NCBI GenBank assembly: GCA_963576785.1
Contig: OY756147.1
Location: 620,001 to 684,000, forward strand
Origin: Chlorophyllum brunneum
Taxonomy: Eukaryota > Basidiomycota > Agaricomycetes > Agaricales > Agaricaceae
Reading direction: 5' to 3'
DNA: 64,000 bases
Positions 32,794 through 43,917 of the stretch are shown piece after piece (position 1 is the first letter of the stretch; every line of letters begins with the position of its first letter). The notes under the pieces are model-generated. The model was not told where the DNA came from, did no database searches, and saw nothing but the letters and a program-made list of their open reading frames with translations. Position numbers and translations under genes: made by a program.

Positions 32794-35103
32794 ATGCCCT
32801 TCTTACGCGCTTTACTTCTCGCCAGTAGCTTAGCCCTCGTTCGTGGCGCGCTATACGAGCGATTTCAAGATGTCCCTAAATCCGCAGAATTCGATTTCAT
32901 CCTTGTTGGGGGTCCGATTATCGGTCTTCTGTTTTCTTCACTTCGTGACTAATACGGCCTGTAATAGGCGGGACGGCGGGCAGCGCCCTTGCAAATAGGC
33001 TGACCGAGAAACCCGACTTCAATGTTCTCGTGGTCGAAGCAGGTCCTTCGTACAGATATACCTTTGTCATCTTGAGCTCTCTCCTAACCGCTTTGCATGA
33101 CAGAAACGAAGGAGTACTGGATTCGATAGTACCATCCTTCTGCTATCAAGTCGTCCCGTTCACGCCATGGGACTGGAACTATACCACCACGCCACAGGAT
33201 GGCCTCAATGGTCGGTCTGTTGTGTACCCCAGGGGTCACATACTGGGTGGTTCAAGTTCCGTCAGTAAGTAATGAGTCTCTTTTACTCAATTTCATGGAC
33301 TAACGACATGTTGATTGCAGATTTTATGGCTTATCTTCGCGGTTCGTCGGAAGATTGGGATCGCTATGCCGAAATTGCCCAGGACGAAGGATGGAGTTGG
33401 GACGCTATTCAGCCTTACATTCGTCGGGTATGTTTTCACGGCTACATGCGTACATCTGGATGTTCACAATCGTGGCTGTATAGAACGAGAAATGGACTGA
33501 ACCAGCGGACCACCATAATACTACGGGACAATTCACTCCTTCCTTGCACAGTAGAACCGGGATCAACTCTGTCAGTCTCGCTGGCTTTCCTCGTCCTAAT
33601 ATCGATGGAAGAATCATTCAAACTACTCAAGATTTGTTGCATGAGTTCCCTTTCAACGAGGACATGAATTCAGGGAACCAACTGGGCCTTGGTGAGTCCT
33701 CCCATTCGACGAGTTAATCAGGCGTTCAACCCATGTAGGTTGGACCCAGGCCACTATCAATGGTGGTCGAAGAAGTAGCTCTGCTACATCCTATCTTGGA
33801 CCTGAATTCATATCTCGAAAGAATCTTCATGTCGTTGTCAATACTAGGGTTACACGCCTGCTCCAGACTGGAGAAACATGCGACGGAGAACCTGAAATCC
33901 TCGGTGTCGAGCTTGTTGATGACGGGGACACTAGTACGTAGGGTCTTTGGTGCTTTCGCCTAACGCGCTCAACATCATCATCATTTATTAGGACACAAGA
34001 TGTCCATCCATGCAAAAAAAGAAGTCATCCTCTCCGCCGGCTCTGTCGGTACACCCCAACTCCTCCAACTCTCAGGCATAGGCGACCACCGTCTCCTCTC
34101 TTCCCTCGGTATCCCAACGATTCTACACAACCCGTCTGTAGGGCAAAATCTTTCAGATCATCCGCTCCTCCTGAACCTATGGCTCGTGAACTCGACGGAT
34201 ACATTTGAAGCTGCACAGAGGAACGCAACTTTAGCGGCTGAGCAGTTGGATGAGTGGGAAGCAAAAGAGCGGGGTCCGTTAGTGGATATGCCGCTGGACC
34301 ATTTAGCGTGGTTGAGAGTGTCAGAGGACGAAATTGCAAAGTCTGGCCACCATGATCCAGCTGCAGGTCCTAACACGGCGCATTTCGAGTTTTTGTTTGC
34401 TGTAAGTTTGAATCCCCCCCGCTAGACCGAAAATGATGTTGATGGCTGTTATAGAACGGAATAATTCCCGGGACGTTTCCTCTCCAGGCCACTGGTAACT
34501 TTTTGTCATTGGTAACTGCAGTCGTCTCACCCACGTCCCGTACGCTTTCAATCCCTGCATTCACATTCACAACGCTAACCTTCATTACAGGCGGTTCAGT
34601 CACCTTGAACACTTCCGACCCCTTTACCGCACCTCTCATCAATCCAGGTTTACTAGGCACATCCCTCGACTTTGAAATTATGAAATACGCCGTTCGTAGC
34701 GCCCAGAGATTTGTGTCTGGACCTGCATGGTCTGATTATATTATCGCGCCATTCAACGGACTCAATAATACAACTATGACTGGGACAGAAGAAGAGCTGG
34801 GTGAATACGTGAGGACGAATACGGCGACGATTTTTCATCCTGTTGGGACTGCTTCGATGGCACCTAGAGATGCGGAGTGGGGTGTTGTGGATTCGGATTT
34901 GAGAGTGAAAGGTGTGAGTGGGTTGAGAGTTGTTGATGCTAGTGTTTTGGTAGGGTTCCCAGTTTTCTCGGTTTTGTTTGATCTAGGGGTTCTGATTATG
35001 TGTATTTTAGCCTATTGTGCCGGCGGCGCATACGCAGGGGCCGACGTATATTGTTGCGGAGAGGGCGGCGGACTTGGTGAAGGAGGCGTGGAGTGCTTTG
35101 TGA
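32794..35103 (+). CDS. GMC oxidoreductase, aryl-alcohol-oxidase-like
   Basis: FAD-dependent glucose-methanol-choline oxidoreductase, probably secreted and H2O2-producing, as in lignocellulose-degrading basidiomycetes. Ten exons sum to 1818 nt (605 aa). Signal peptide [18 protein letters not shown]; an in-frame ATG three codons upstream (32785) is an alternative start. FAD-binding [17 protein letters not shown] is formed across intron 1, followed by LVVEAGPS, the GMC signature [21 protein letters not shown], the second signature [17 protein letters not shown] and the catalytic histidine in [12 protein letters not shown]. The partner histidine is in [19 protein letters not shown] at the C-terminus. 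Several Asn sequons fit secretion. Overall arrangement best matches aryl-alcohol oxidase or related AA3_2 enzymes; exact substrate not decidable from sequence. Confidence 0.92.
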
Positions 35104-36556
35104 TAAACCCGATGAAAGGAATTACATTCTTCTTGTATTGTAGGATGCGCACCCAAGACATGTCGATGGAGTATGAACTTTAGGTCTTGTAGCGTCACTC
35201 TTTTCTCCATTAGCCTCCCGCGCGGGTATTCGCCCGTCTTGAGATTGCTAATTGACACCAAAGAAGTCGTAAGGAAGGGCACCAATAGCCATTGCAGCTC
35301 ATTTCGAGGATAACATGACAACGCCACAATAAGGAAACTGACCCTTGACCATTCAGTCAACCGATGTGTGAAGCTTCGAAGAAATCCAAAGAACAGTCAT
35401 GCCATAGTCCACAATGGTCTCATGTCCAAGGATAAGAAGGTTTTTGTACACAATCGAACCGATGTGCCTGCTCGTGAACTTGGAAAAAGCGCAGAATGGC
35501 GAATGTGATCTCATTAGAATGTAGAATGGACTGAAAAACTCAGGAGTCAACAATCATATTCATATTGACAGTCTGATGACTGCCTTCTCGTCAAGAACAG
35601 GTAAGATGCATCCTTTGTCTGTTGTACCGAGCCTATTCCGTCATTGCCAATTTAATGGATATGGATATATTTTGCAATATATCATTTCCGACTCGTTCAC
35701 GAAAATATGTCACGTCTATGAATGAATCGCAAATACTTGAGGTATCGCAGAGTCACATCCTGAATCCATGCAAAAGTTTCGTTTGAATTAATTAGATGGT
35801 ACAGCATAACCGCGCGCCCACAACCCCAAAACGGACAAGCGAGCGATCACATGACCTTTGTGCGCACGGACCACGCAGCTCTGCTATATAAATCTTACCA
35901 GACCCATCAAATTTCCCTTAGAACATACTCGAACAGGATCTGTTTACAGAAACTGACCGAGTCTCGCATTTTTACAAATGCCGCATCCTTCATATCCAAT
36001 CGATGACATCCGCGCTCTCTCGTTTTAACCGAGAACATGGCATTGCTTCTAGCGATGTCTCGAGGACGTTTTGGCTTGTTCTATTCCTTGAGCTTGTATG
36101 AGCACTTGGAAGGGCTAGCCAGCGAGATGAGCGTTTGTCTGATGGATACTTTATATTGTATATGTAGCATTCAATATATTTTACTTTGTGAATCATTCTC
36201 TGGACATTGGGTCTTCTATTAAGATTGTGATTTTTGTAGCTCTACTAGTTGAAGTAGAGAATGTTGCAATAATATTCAATACTCTTACATGGGGATATAT
36301 ACAGAGGAGCAAAATAGTAGTAGAATGCACTGAGAACCTGTTGTTCAGGCTGTGTCCACTGGAGAAACATGACAAGGACCAAGAGCAGCTGCATTGCAAT
36401 ACACCCGATGTATCAATCATGTGACCAAGGGAATGCCAAGATATTGGTATTAGAAATGAGGGGTAAAGTATTGGGGACGGTAGGATTGACTCCAAGGCAC
36501 ATAACTCGAGAGAGCCGAGATGATCACCGAAAAACTGCCCGGGGATATAAATGGTA
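35104..36556. other. Long intergenic gap with an orphan TATA element
   Basis: About 1.45 kb between convergent genes. It contains a good TATA element (see next entry) followed by short frames only (the longest after it is 32 codons, beginning MTSALSRFNREHG). No known small-protein or RNA gene recognised. Confidence 0.4.
35885..35892 (+). promoter_or_regulatory. TATATAAA element without an obvious gene
   Basis: TATATAAA on the plus strand, followed after about 90 nt by an AUG in a 16-codon frame and then a 32-codon frame. Could drive a non-coding RNA or a small protein, or be chance. Low confidence. Confidence 0.25.
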
Positions 36557-37960
36557 TCATAGGCTTTGGATTTGGACGATCAAGAACTGTTTCTCGTCCG
36601 TAAATTGTTCATCTGATGGTCATGGCAACCCAAAAGAACCGGTGAGCACGAGTGAAATCCAGTAAAGAACGGTACTGACCTTCTTTGTCGTTATGGAAGT
36701 TCCGGAGGAAGACTAACAGCTTCTCCTTATTCCGTCGTAAAATACCCTCTATCTGGGGTGGCTTCTTCGGGTTTGCGACGAATACCTACGCGTGCGAATA
36801 CAGAATGTCAGTATCGTCATAACATCGTCATGATAAGTCGGCGACTAGTGTAAAATCGGACCTTGAACACATGAAAGGCTTCGAACTGTATGTTTTTGCT
36901 TTTATCCCGCAACAAGTTCATCATCATCTTCAGATTGGCTTCGTTCGCAATGTATCGCGTCATCACGTTAAAGTTGGCCCGATCCAGTAATATTTCGCCA
37001 AGCAGTTTGAGGGATTGACGCTTGGTGACGTAGTTTGTAGACAAAATAAGCGTCGCGAAGGAAGAGAAGAACTGATTGGGAAGTGGTGGGCCCGTGGGTC
37101 AGAGTGGGAATGTAAGCGGGAACAGAAACGAGCGTACGCGGTCATAGTTCTTGTCAAGGTATTCAGCGACCATGGATTTGTGCCTCGTGAGGGTCTCCTT
37201 GAGATTCGCGAACGCATCGCAAGACATGCTGAACGTAGTCGTTTCGATGTAATGAGGGTATTTGTAAAACCTGTGTTCAGGGAATTTCCTTAGTAAGGTG
37301 ATAGAGTCAAACTAGGGGGAAGCTGAACGACGTACTGGTCAGAGTAGAGCAATATCTTGCAAAGCTGTTCATGGCGCAACATCTCTTTGAGAATCATGCC
37401 AGTGTTGAGGGCGACTTCCTCTTCATTCTCGTAGCCTGCAAGGGCGGCGAAGATAACGTCTGGTCGTCCGGCGATGTGATCGACGGTGGGCCATCGAGAA
37501 CCTATTTGTCGTCGTAGAAGGCTGTTGAATATCTGTACAACATCTTTTCGGGCCTCGAACTCGAACCGTGAGATGTGTAAGAGGAGCAGGTAAAGGAGAT
37601 CGCTATTATAGAACTCTTGAGATAGTTGCGCAGTTAACTCTGGGGTTCCATCTGCGAGGAACAGACAGGGAAAATTAAGGTCAGATCACAAGGTTCCTGA
37701 GATACAGGAGGTACTGACGCACCAGCATCCCCTTGCAAGATGGCCTTGATCTGTTGTAAATTCTTAGAGATATCCTCGCTTGCCTAACCGAAGATCATTA
37801 ATATTTCGAGAAATAGCACCTCCTGCTGATACCGCAGCCGACGACATACCTTCCTTCTGGTCTCTCCTCCAGGTGCGCTAGATTCTAAGCGTCCTATTGA
37901 ATCACGCAATCCACGGACCAGATCTGGTGGTGTTCGTGGCTTGGTCTTGAAGAAGTTCAT
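36557..37960 (-). CDS. Mo25-family scaffold protein (Cab39/HymA-like)
   Basis: Scaffold that activates STE20/GCK-type kinases in the RAM/MOR polarity and cytokinesis network. Start [20 protein letters not shown], then [20 protein letters not shown], a region with [80 protein letters not shown], and the near-invariant [18 protein letters not shown] and [17 protein letters not shown]. The last exon, [18 protein letters not shown], ends at 36557. Arm-like helical repeats throughout. Several introns of 50-60 nt separate these blocks; frames join cleanly. Length, about 330 residues, is normal. Confidence 0.92.
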
Positions 37961-39127
37961 GGGCGGATTTTTGAGCCAAAGATGATGAAAATGACACTCG
38001 AGAAGAGACTTAGGTATCTAGTGATGAGTGAGAGCAAAGAAACAGGCTGGAGGGGGTATATGAAATTGTCAAAGCAGGTCGTTAGCAACTCGTTCAGTCT
38101 CAGACCAAGTTCGTTTTCGGCATCGCGCCGCTGATCGGATGGCCAAGCAACAACAAATACACAATCTAATCTCATTCCTTGGCATCACTGTCGCAATCAA
38201 AAGTCACCCGTCGGCCGCCGGCCATCTCTCACCAACATCCGCCAATAGCGGCACAGAAAAAACACCCCGGACATCGGTTCAAGTGTCAAGGACCTGCCCC
38301 AAGGCGGGTTATTTTGGAATCCTTAACGGCCGGGCCCGCAACCATCCCAAGATATGCGTCAGCACGAAGCCAGAGCTCGGGGAATTTCGGGACAAATGTA
38401 CAGACAAACCCAAACCAGAGTCGACTGATCAAGTTTTACATTGAGTCAATACATGTAGACCTGCATCATATGTTTCCCTACCTGTGGGACAGACGTTTAC
38501 GACCTTCCGCTACCGCACTGCATCGCGACGACAACCCTCCGAAACGGGACCTGACACAGTACACATGAATTGATTTCCGGAACCGCCACTATTTCCCTAC
38601 CAGGTTGCGGTTCATCATATTAACTCGAAGTTGACCGTCGGCCGCGACCCTGCGCAATGCTTCTTTTCCAAAAAAGCTCGTGAAATTCGACTGGATCAAA
38701 CGACCATGTGCTCAGTGCTTCGACTCACAAGAACGTTTCCGGCAAAACTCGTCATGTTTTCTTCGTCTCATGTCAAAACGTCCTGGTGCTTTGGTGTTTC
38801 ACCTCTCTCTCGTCCAATGATTTCGAGGGAATTGAACTTGGCAGAAGGCCCGACAGACATTATGCCGTCGTTTCGCACAAACATTGGGTGATTTTCCACA
38901 ACGCTATGCAGCCCATCTCGAGGTGTCGTTAGAGCATGTGGTGTTGCATCCAGACATGTCAAATCATATGTCTGGTGGACCAGTCAATTCATACAGACCA
39001 CCATCGTGATTCGTGGTGCACGTTGGTCCTATGTTATCGAACAGATATTGTTCAATTGTATGATAACTCGAGTCGATGTCCTCATAAAACCGCTGCAATC
39101 AGTCTGCCATCCAAGAGGCATCTCACT
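37961..39127. other. Divergent promoter region, Mo25 and secreted-protein gene
   Basis: No coding sequence recognised. The plus-strand frames of 101-136 codons show no motif; the rightmost merely runs into the true start at 39128. Confidence 0.45.
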
Positions 39128-41208
39128 ATGTTCTCGAAGAATACGCTCCTCCTCTCTGTTTTCTTAGTTTCCACGTCTCTTGCTCAGAACGACTGGAGCA
39201 AACCTTGCTTCAATGGAGAGTGCTCTTACGATCTTCCTACTCATCCCGGAGGACCTGAAGGCTCTTTAAAAATTGTCAGTCTACCTCATCGATCTATTCT
39301 TCCCCCGATCATCGATACAGACTTCACCGTAGTGGGGAGATAAAAATGCCATCACCGATATCACCCCTGCTTCTGGGTGGATCATCCTTGATTGCGATTC
39401 AAATGCTTTAGAACAGAATATTCGCCTCGTCTGCCAGAAGGATGAATCCGATGTCAATGGTTGTGGAAATCTGTTCAGCTCTCTGGGGAAGTCAGGCAAA
39501 ATCGTTCGGCTGCCCGAATCCGTAAGTCGGGGGTGACCTTCCCAAATTAAAGGCATTGACGCAGGATCTGTGTCCAGTGCGGCAGGAATGCCTTCGGTCG
39601 CATCGCAGGGATCTCTGTCGATAAAGATCAACGTATCCCTACGAATATCGCATCTAAGCTCTCTCGCCTTGCTGGCCAACCTCCTATCGTCAGGAACGTT
39701 GCGATCGATATCGACTTCAAGGCTCTGGACGTTGACGAGTAAGTCGGTGATAGCTCTCAAATTGCCACTTTGTCCTCATCTTGCTTCAGGACTGGTGAAG
39801 TCAATATCGCCGTTGAGGGTGCCACCTACCCTGGCGCCGCTGCTACTATCGCTCGCCGGGGTGCTCGCTCTGCTCTTTTCGACAAACTAGTAGAAGAGCG
39901 TGGCTGGTTCGACTGGATCGAAGACACTTTCAACGGTATATTTTCGGACCTGTTTCAGGGTCCCTCTAATACTGCATCGTCCAGATTTCAACAAGTTCAA
40001 TCTCTCCGATAGTGCCGACTTGACCGTGGTCAACGTGGACAAATCTTACAACTTGTTTGATTACGCCATCTCTTGCCCTGCTGGTAATGGCTGGCCTGCT
40101 TACTCCGCCTCTGCTACGGGGGATCTTCACGCGACTGCTAATGCCGTCGTCACTGTCGGCGTTGCTGCCGTTGGTACGATCATTCCTCCCAATCTATCTG
40201 AATTCGGTCTCTTTGCTGCTTTGAACGCCGACTTTGATGGTCAATTCCAACTTGTCGCCACTGCTTCGGTAGGTTCCTTTTGCCTTCTGGTTCTAAGCGA
40301 GACCGAAGTTCGAAATTTATTTTAGGGTACGGCTGATACTGGCGTCAAAGAACTGTACTCTGTTGGAACTCCCGGTCTCGACTGGCCTGGGTGAACACCT
40401 ATTCCCCCTTCTGAGCTGACCGTTATCGCTTACGTCAATGCCAGAATTCTGGCTATCGGCCCTACCTTCAAGGTCAATGGCCAGGCATTGGCAACAGTTG
40501 ACATTGATGTTGACCTCGACGTTGACTTGGTGTACACCCTCAGCAACGCCAAGCTATTTTTCCCCAGTTCATCCACTCAGACATCTGGAGTTGGCGTATC
40601 CCCAGGCGATAGTGGTATGTTTCATCTGCCATACCGTTAACTTTTAATATATATCTGACTGAGCACAACTAGCTCTTTCCCTCTCCGTTAACCCGAGTCT
40701 CACATCCCGTGCCTACGTCGAGGCCCACATCCAACCCAGAATTGATATTGGGATCGACGCCATTGCGGGTGCTGCTTCTGCCACTGTTTTCCTCATCATA
40801 GATGCTAGTGCTGACGCAACTCTGACCCTTGACGCCACTGCTGTTATTACCCCTCGTGAGGAAGATATTGAGTCTCGCGATGTTACTGGTGGTGTCACCG
40901 GCTGCGTGGATATCAACACAGGCCTCAACATCTACGCCGGAGCCGATGCTTCGTTCTTCGGCCTCTTTGATAAGTCTACCACCGTTCCTTTGTATAATAA
41001 CAACTGGGATATCTTTGCTGTAAGCCTACATTTTCCTCTCGGGCTACCTCAGAAGCTGATTGACAGTGACTTCGCGCACATGTAGAAATGCTGGGGTACT
41101 TCAACCAAGCGTTCCGACATCAGGCCCCTCCTGGAGACTCGAGAGATCGTTCCTCGCGCCCTTGCTTGTCCTTCTGCCAATGTACAATCCCTTGTGAAAC
41201 TTGCCTGA
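39128..41208 (+). CDS. Secreted protein of unknown function, two-part basidiomycete family
   Basis: Nine exons (39128-39274, 39333-39521, 39578-39738, 39790-39935, 39985-40268, 40326-40390, 40445-40614, 40673-41019, 41086-41208) sum to 1632 nt, 543 aa. Signal peptide MFSKNTLLLSVFLVSTSLAQ. The N-terminal part includes GWIILDCDSNALEQNIRLVC and CGRNAFGRIAGISV. The C-terminal part starts near GLDWPGILAIGPTFKVNGQA, is rich in Ala/Val/Asp beta-strand-like repeats (ATVDIDVDLDVDLVYTLSNA) and ends with a Cys-bearing GCVDINTGLNIYAGADASFF. I recall this layout from basidiomycete proteins annotated only with uncharacterised domains (possibly DUF7029/DUF7223); that naming is from memory and unverified. 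An apparent stop at 40391 disappears with a GT-AG intron (40391-40444). No enzymatic motif seen. Confidence 0.75.
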
Positions 41209-42113
41209 GCCCATTATTCCTATTGCAGGAGCTTTATTCCTTGCTATAGTTTAATAATATGGTCGTTCAGGCCTTGAAGTTGGCTTCGATCGCAGTAAAA
41301 CTAGTACCTTTCGGCTGTTCGGCTCTTTCAACTTATCAAACTTCCCTTGCAATCGTATTCGGGGTGGTCGACTTGATTTAGCGGGGCAAGAGGTTGTTTT
41401 TCGGTCCTATCATGAGTCCAGCTCGGCTATTGTTGACATTTCGCCCATGCTAGAGCCACACATCTTTGGGCGTCAATCGACGTAGTGATGGTGATCAATC
41501 TGCTCTTTTGTGATTACTGGTAGGTAGCACAGCGCCACACATCCCTGATTCTGCTGGTTGGTATAGTACACAATAACGGCATCAATATGACGACTCGCGG
41601 CCCCGAATCTGGGACAGAGCCTCCAATGAGCGTTGACCCTCGACTATTGAGCTAACGGTCCGGTTCCTGCGCTGATGAAGTCCACACAAAACACAAGCTG
41701 ATCAATAGAATCTGGTCGGCACAGAGACCATGGCATGCCGATGTCTTCTTTTTGGTTGTTCACCTCTGGTGATGACAGAACACTCAAGATCGACACACAC
41801 CCTGCGAATGACCATGCCAGTGCGCCCCTCGCGACGATTGAGGGATTTATGCGTTGCTATCGAAAGGTGAATTATCAGGGCATAACATGGGCGCTTCTCT
41901 GAAACTAATGCGACCGGGACGTAAAGTGGAGCTGGACAAGGGTGACCACTTGCTACATACCCGCAAGTCATTGTGGGAGAGCTGGGAGGACAAGGTGTTT
42001 GGAATACACCTATTTTAGGAGAGATCAATATATCTTGTTCTTTGTCCGGAGGTGTTCAGAATCCCACAGCAATTCGTGATAAAAAGCAACGGACGACAAA
42101 GCACGCCAAGAAG
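41209..42113. other. Intergenic, nothing recognised
   Basis: About 0.9 kb between two plus-strand genes. A 108-codon minus-strand frame has no motif. Holds the O-methyltransferase promoter. Confidence 0.45.
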
Positions 42114-43795
42114 ATGGCCTCCCCTCGTTTCCTAACTCTTGTGCGATTCTCAGAACTCTTGCGGACTATCGAGAAGTCGTCCAAAACTCTGCGAACAATG
42201 CTTGAGATGAAAGCGAATGGTGTTTCTAGCAGTGGTCAGACCACTGACTCTGCCACTCAACTGGCCCATCAACTTGGTTTGCCGTTTCATACCAACTTAC
42301 AGGTGGTCGAAGAAGCAGCAGTGTTACGAGTTGCGTGCGAAAGGCTAGGTCGATTGGTAACAGCACCTCGTCATTTGGTTTTCGAATCAGCGGGAGCGGT
42401 AAGTAGTGGTCAAGGATTCATAACCCAACTTACGAAGTTCTGAAATAGTACCTCACAACGACATGTTTAGAACTGGCGGTGAAACATGATATTGCGACTC
42501 GCATTCATACGCTTTCAGAAGCGCATAAATGCGACGGCGCTCCGATTAAGACCCTTTCGGAGGAATGTCAATTAGAAGCGGATACACTTGGCAAGATGGT
42601 ATTATTTCATTGAAATGCCTCATCTAACTTATTCCCAGGACGGACTCTGAGGTATCTTTCTGTACGAGGAATATTCCAAGAAGTCAAACCAAATATATTC
42701 GGTAACACGGCTGCAAGTTCAACTCTGATCAATAATCCAGATTTCCTTGCCCATTTAAGTGTTATGTGAGTCTGAAATTCCCAGAACCCCAGAATTCTAC
42801 TTATCAAGATGAGGAAAGTATGCAAGACGTCCGGCGGGGAGCGCCTTATTACGAGGAGTTCATGACAAGGCGATTCGAGGACTCAAAGTCGGAAAAACTT
42901 ACACCAGCACCGTTTACCTTATCCACTGGTGGGAAACCGTGGTATTCGTGGCTCCACTCAGAGGAGCATGCAGACCGAGGCAAACTCTTCAATCAAGCCA
43001 TGCGGGGCATGACTAAGACCGAAGGACTTGAATTTATACCCTTTGGTTAGTTAACAGTCAGAGTATAGTCATACCAGCGGACTTATCACCCTTTTTCTAC
43101 CATAGACTATCCATTCAAATCCTTTCCGGCAGACACGTTAATTGTCGATGTTGGTGGAGGTATTGGTACTCTGGCAGAATTGATTCTATCATCTACACCT
43201 CATCTTCGATATGTCGTCCAAGATCTTGAATCCACTATCGCTCTAGCAGAGGAAATAGCAACACCACCGATGAAGAACTGGGTAACTGAAGGAAAATTGA
43301 AATTCCAAGTCCATAATGGATTCATGCATCAGCCACCTGAACATCAAGGAGCAGTATTCGTACTCAAAACAATGGTGTACGTTTTTGAGTCTAGGGATGA
43401 TTCGAGGTGCTAATTTATCTCACTTCAGTCACAACTGGCCAGATATCAAAGCTATCGAGATCCTCCGCACCCTTCGAAAGTCTAAGCCCTTGAAGCTTCT
43501 CGTGATCGATCGTTTGGTCCGGCCTCATCTTCGAGCAGAGGCTCAAACCGATGAAGGAGAAGCAGATATTTATCGTTCTTGGCGTGACAAGGCTCAAAGG
43601 GAAACAGCATTCGGGTCTCAAGGCGTTCCAACTGAATACGATTTAATCATGTCCTTAACACATGGCAGTAAAACCAGGTTATACGAGGAGTGGGTCAACT
43701 TGTTCCGAAAGGCTGGATTTAGGTTGTCTGGGATATACCCGCTGAGGGCTTCAACGGGTCAAGCTGTTTTGGAAGCTGTGCCGGCTGACGAATGA
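42114..43795 (+). CDS. SAM-dependent O-methyltransferase (caffeate/aflatoxin O-MT type)
   Basis: Methyltransferase_2-family protein predicted to methylate a hydroxyl of a phenolic or other small molecule. The N-terminus MASPRFLTLVRFSELL and an all-helical dimerisation region lead into a winged-helix part (DGRTLRYLSVRGIFQEVKPN). The SAM-binding glycine loop is LIVDVGGGIGTLAE, followed by the acidic residue in YVVQDLE. The C-terminal core has VFVLKTMVHNWPDIKAIEIL, with the His-Asn-Trp-Pro-Asp variant of the HDWPD motif that contains the catalytic base region, and LLVIDRLVRP. One intron needs care: the frame after HLSV reads into a stop unless GTGAGT...GAGGAAAG is removed, which restores MQDVRRGAPYYEEF. 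The gene looks intact; substrate unknown. It may belong to secondary metabolism, but its direct neighbours are housekeeping. Confidence 0.87.
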
Positions 43796-43917
43796 CTGGT
43801 CGATTATCTTTATTGTCTTGTACGAAGAATACACTGGTTGCCTCTGGGACCCACCAGATACAAGTATATTCGAAACACAGTGTCATATAGTATGAAGAAC
43901 TCACACGTGACTTTTAA

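Noticed and set aside
40385..40450. In-frame TGA in the secreted-protein gene suggesting truncation.
   Set aside because: A normal GT-AG intron (40391-40444) removes it and rejoins conserved-looking sequence.
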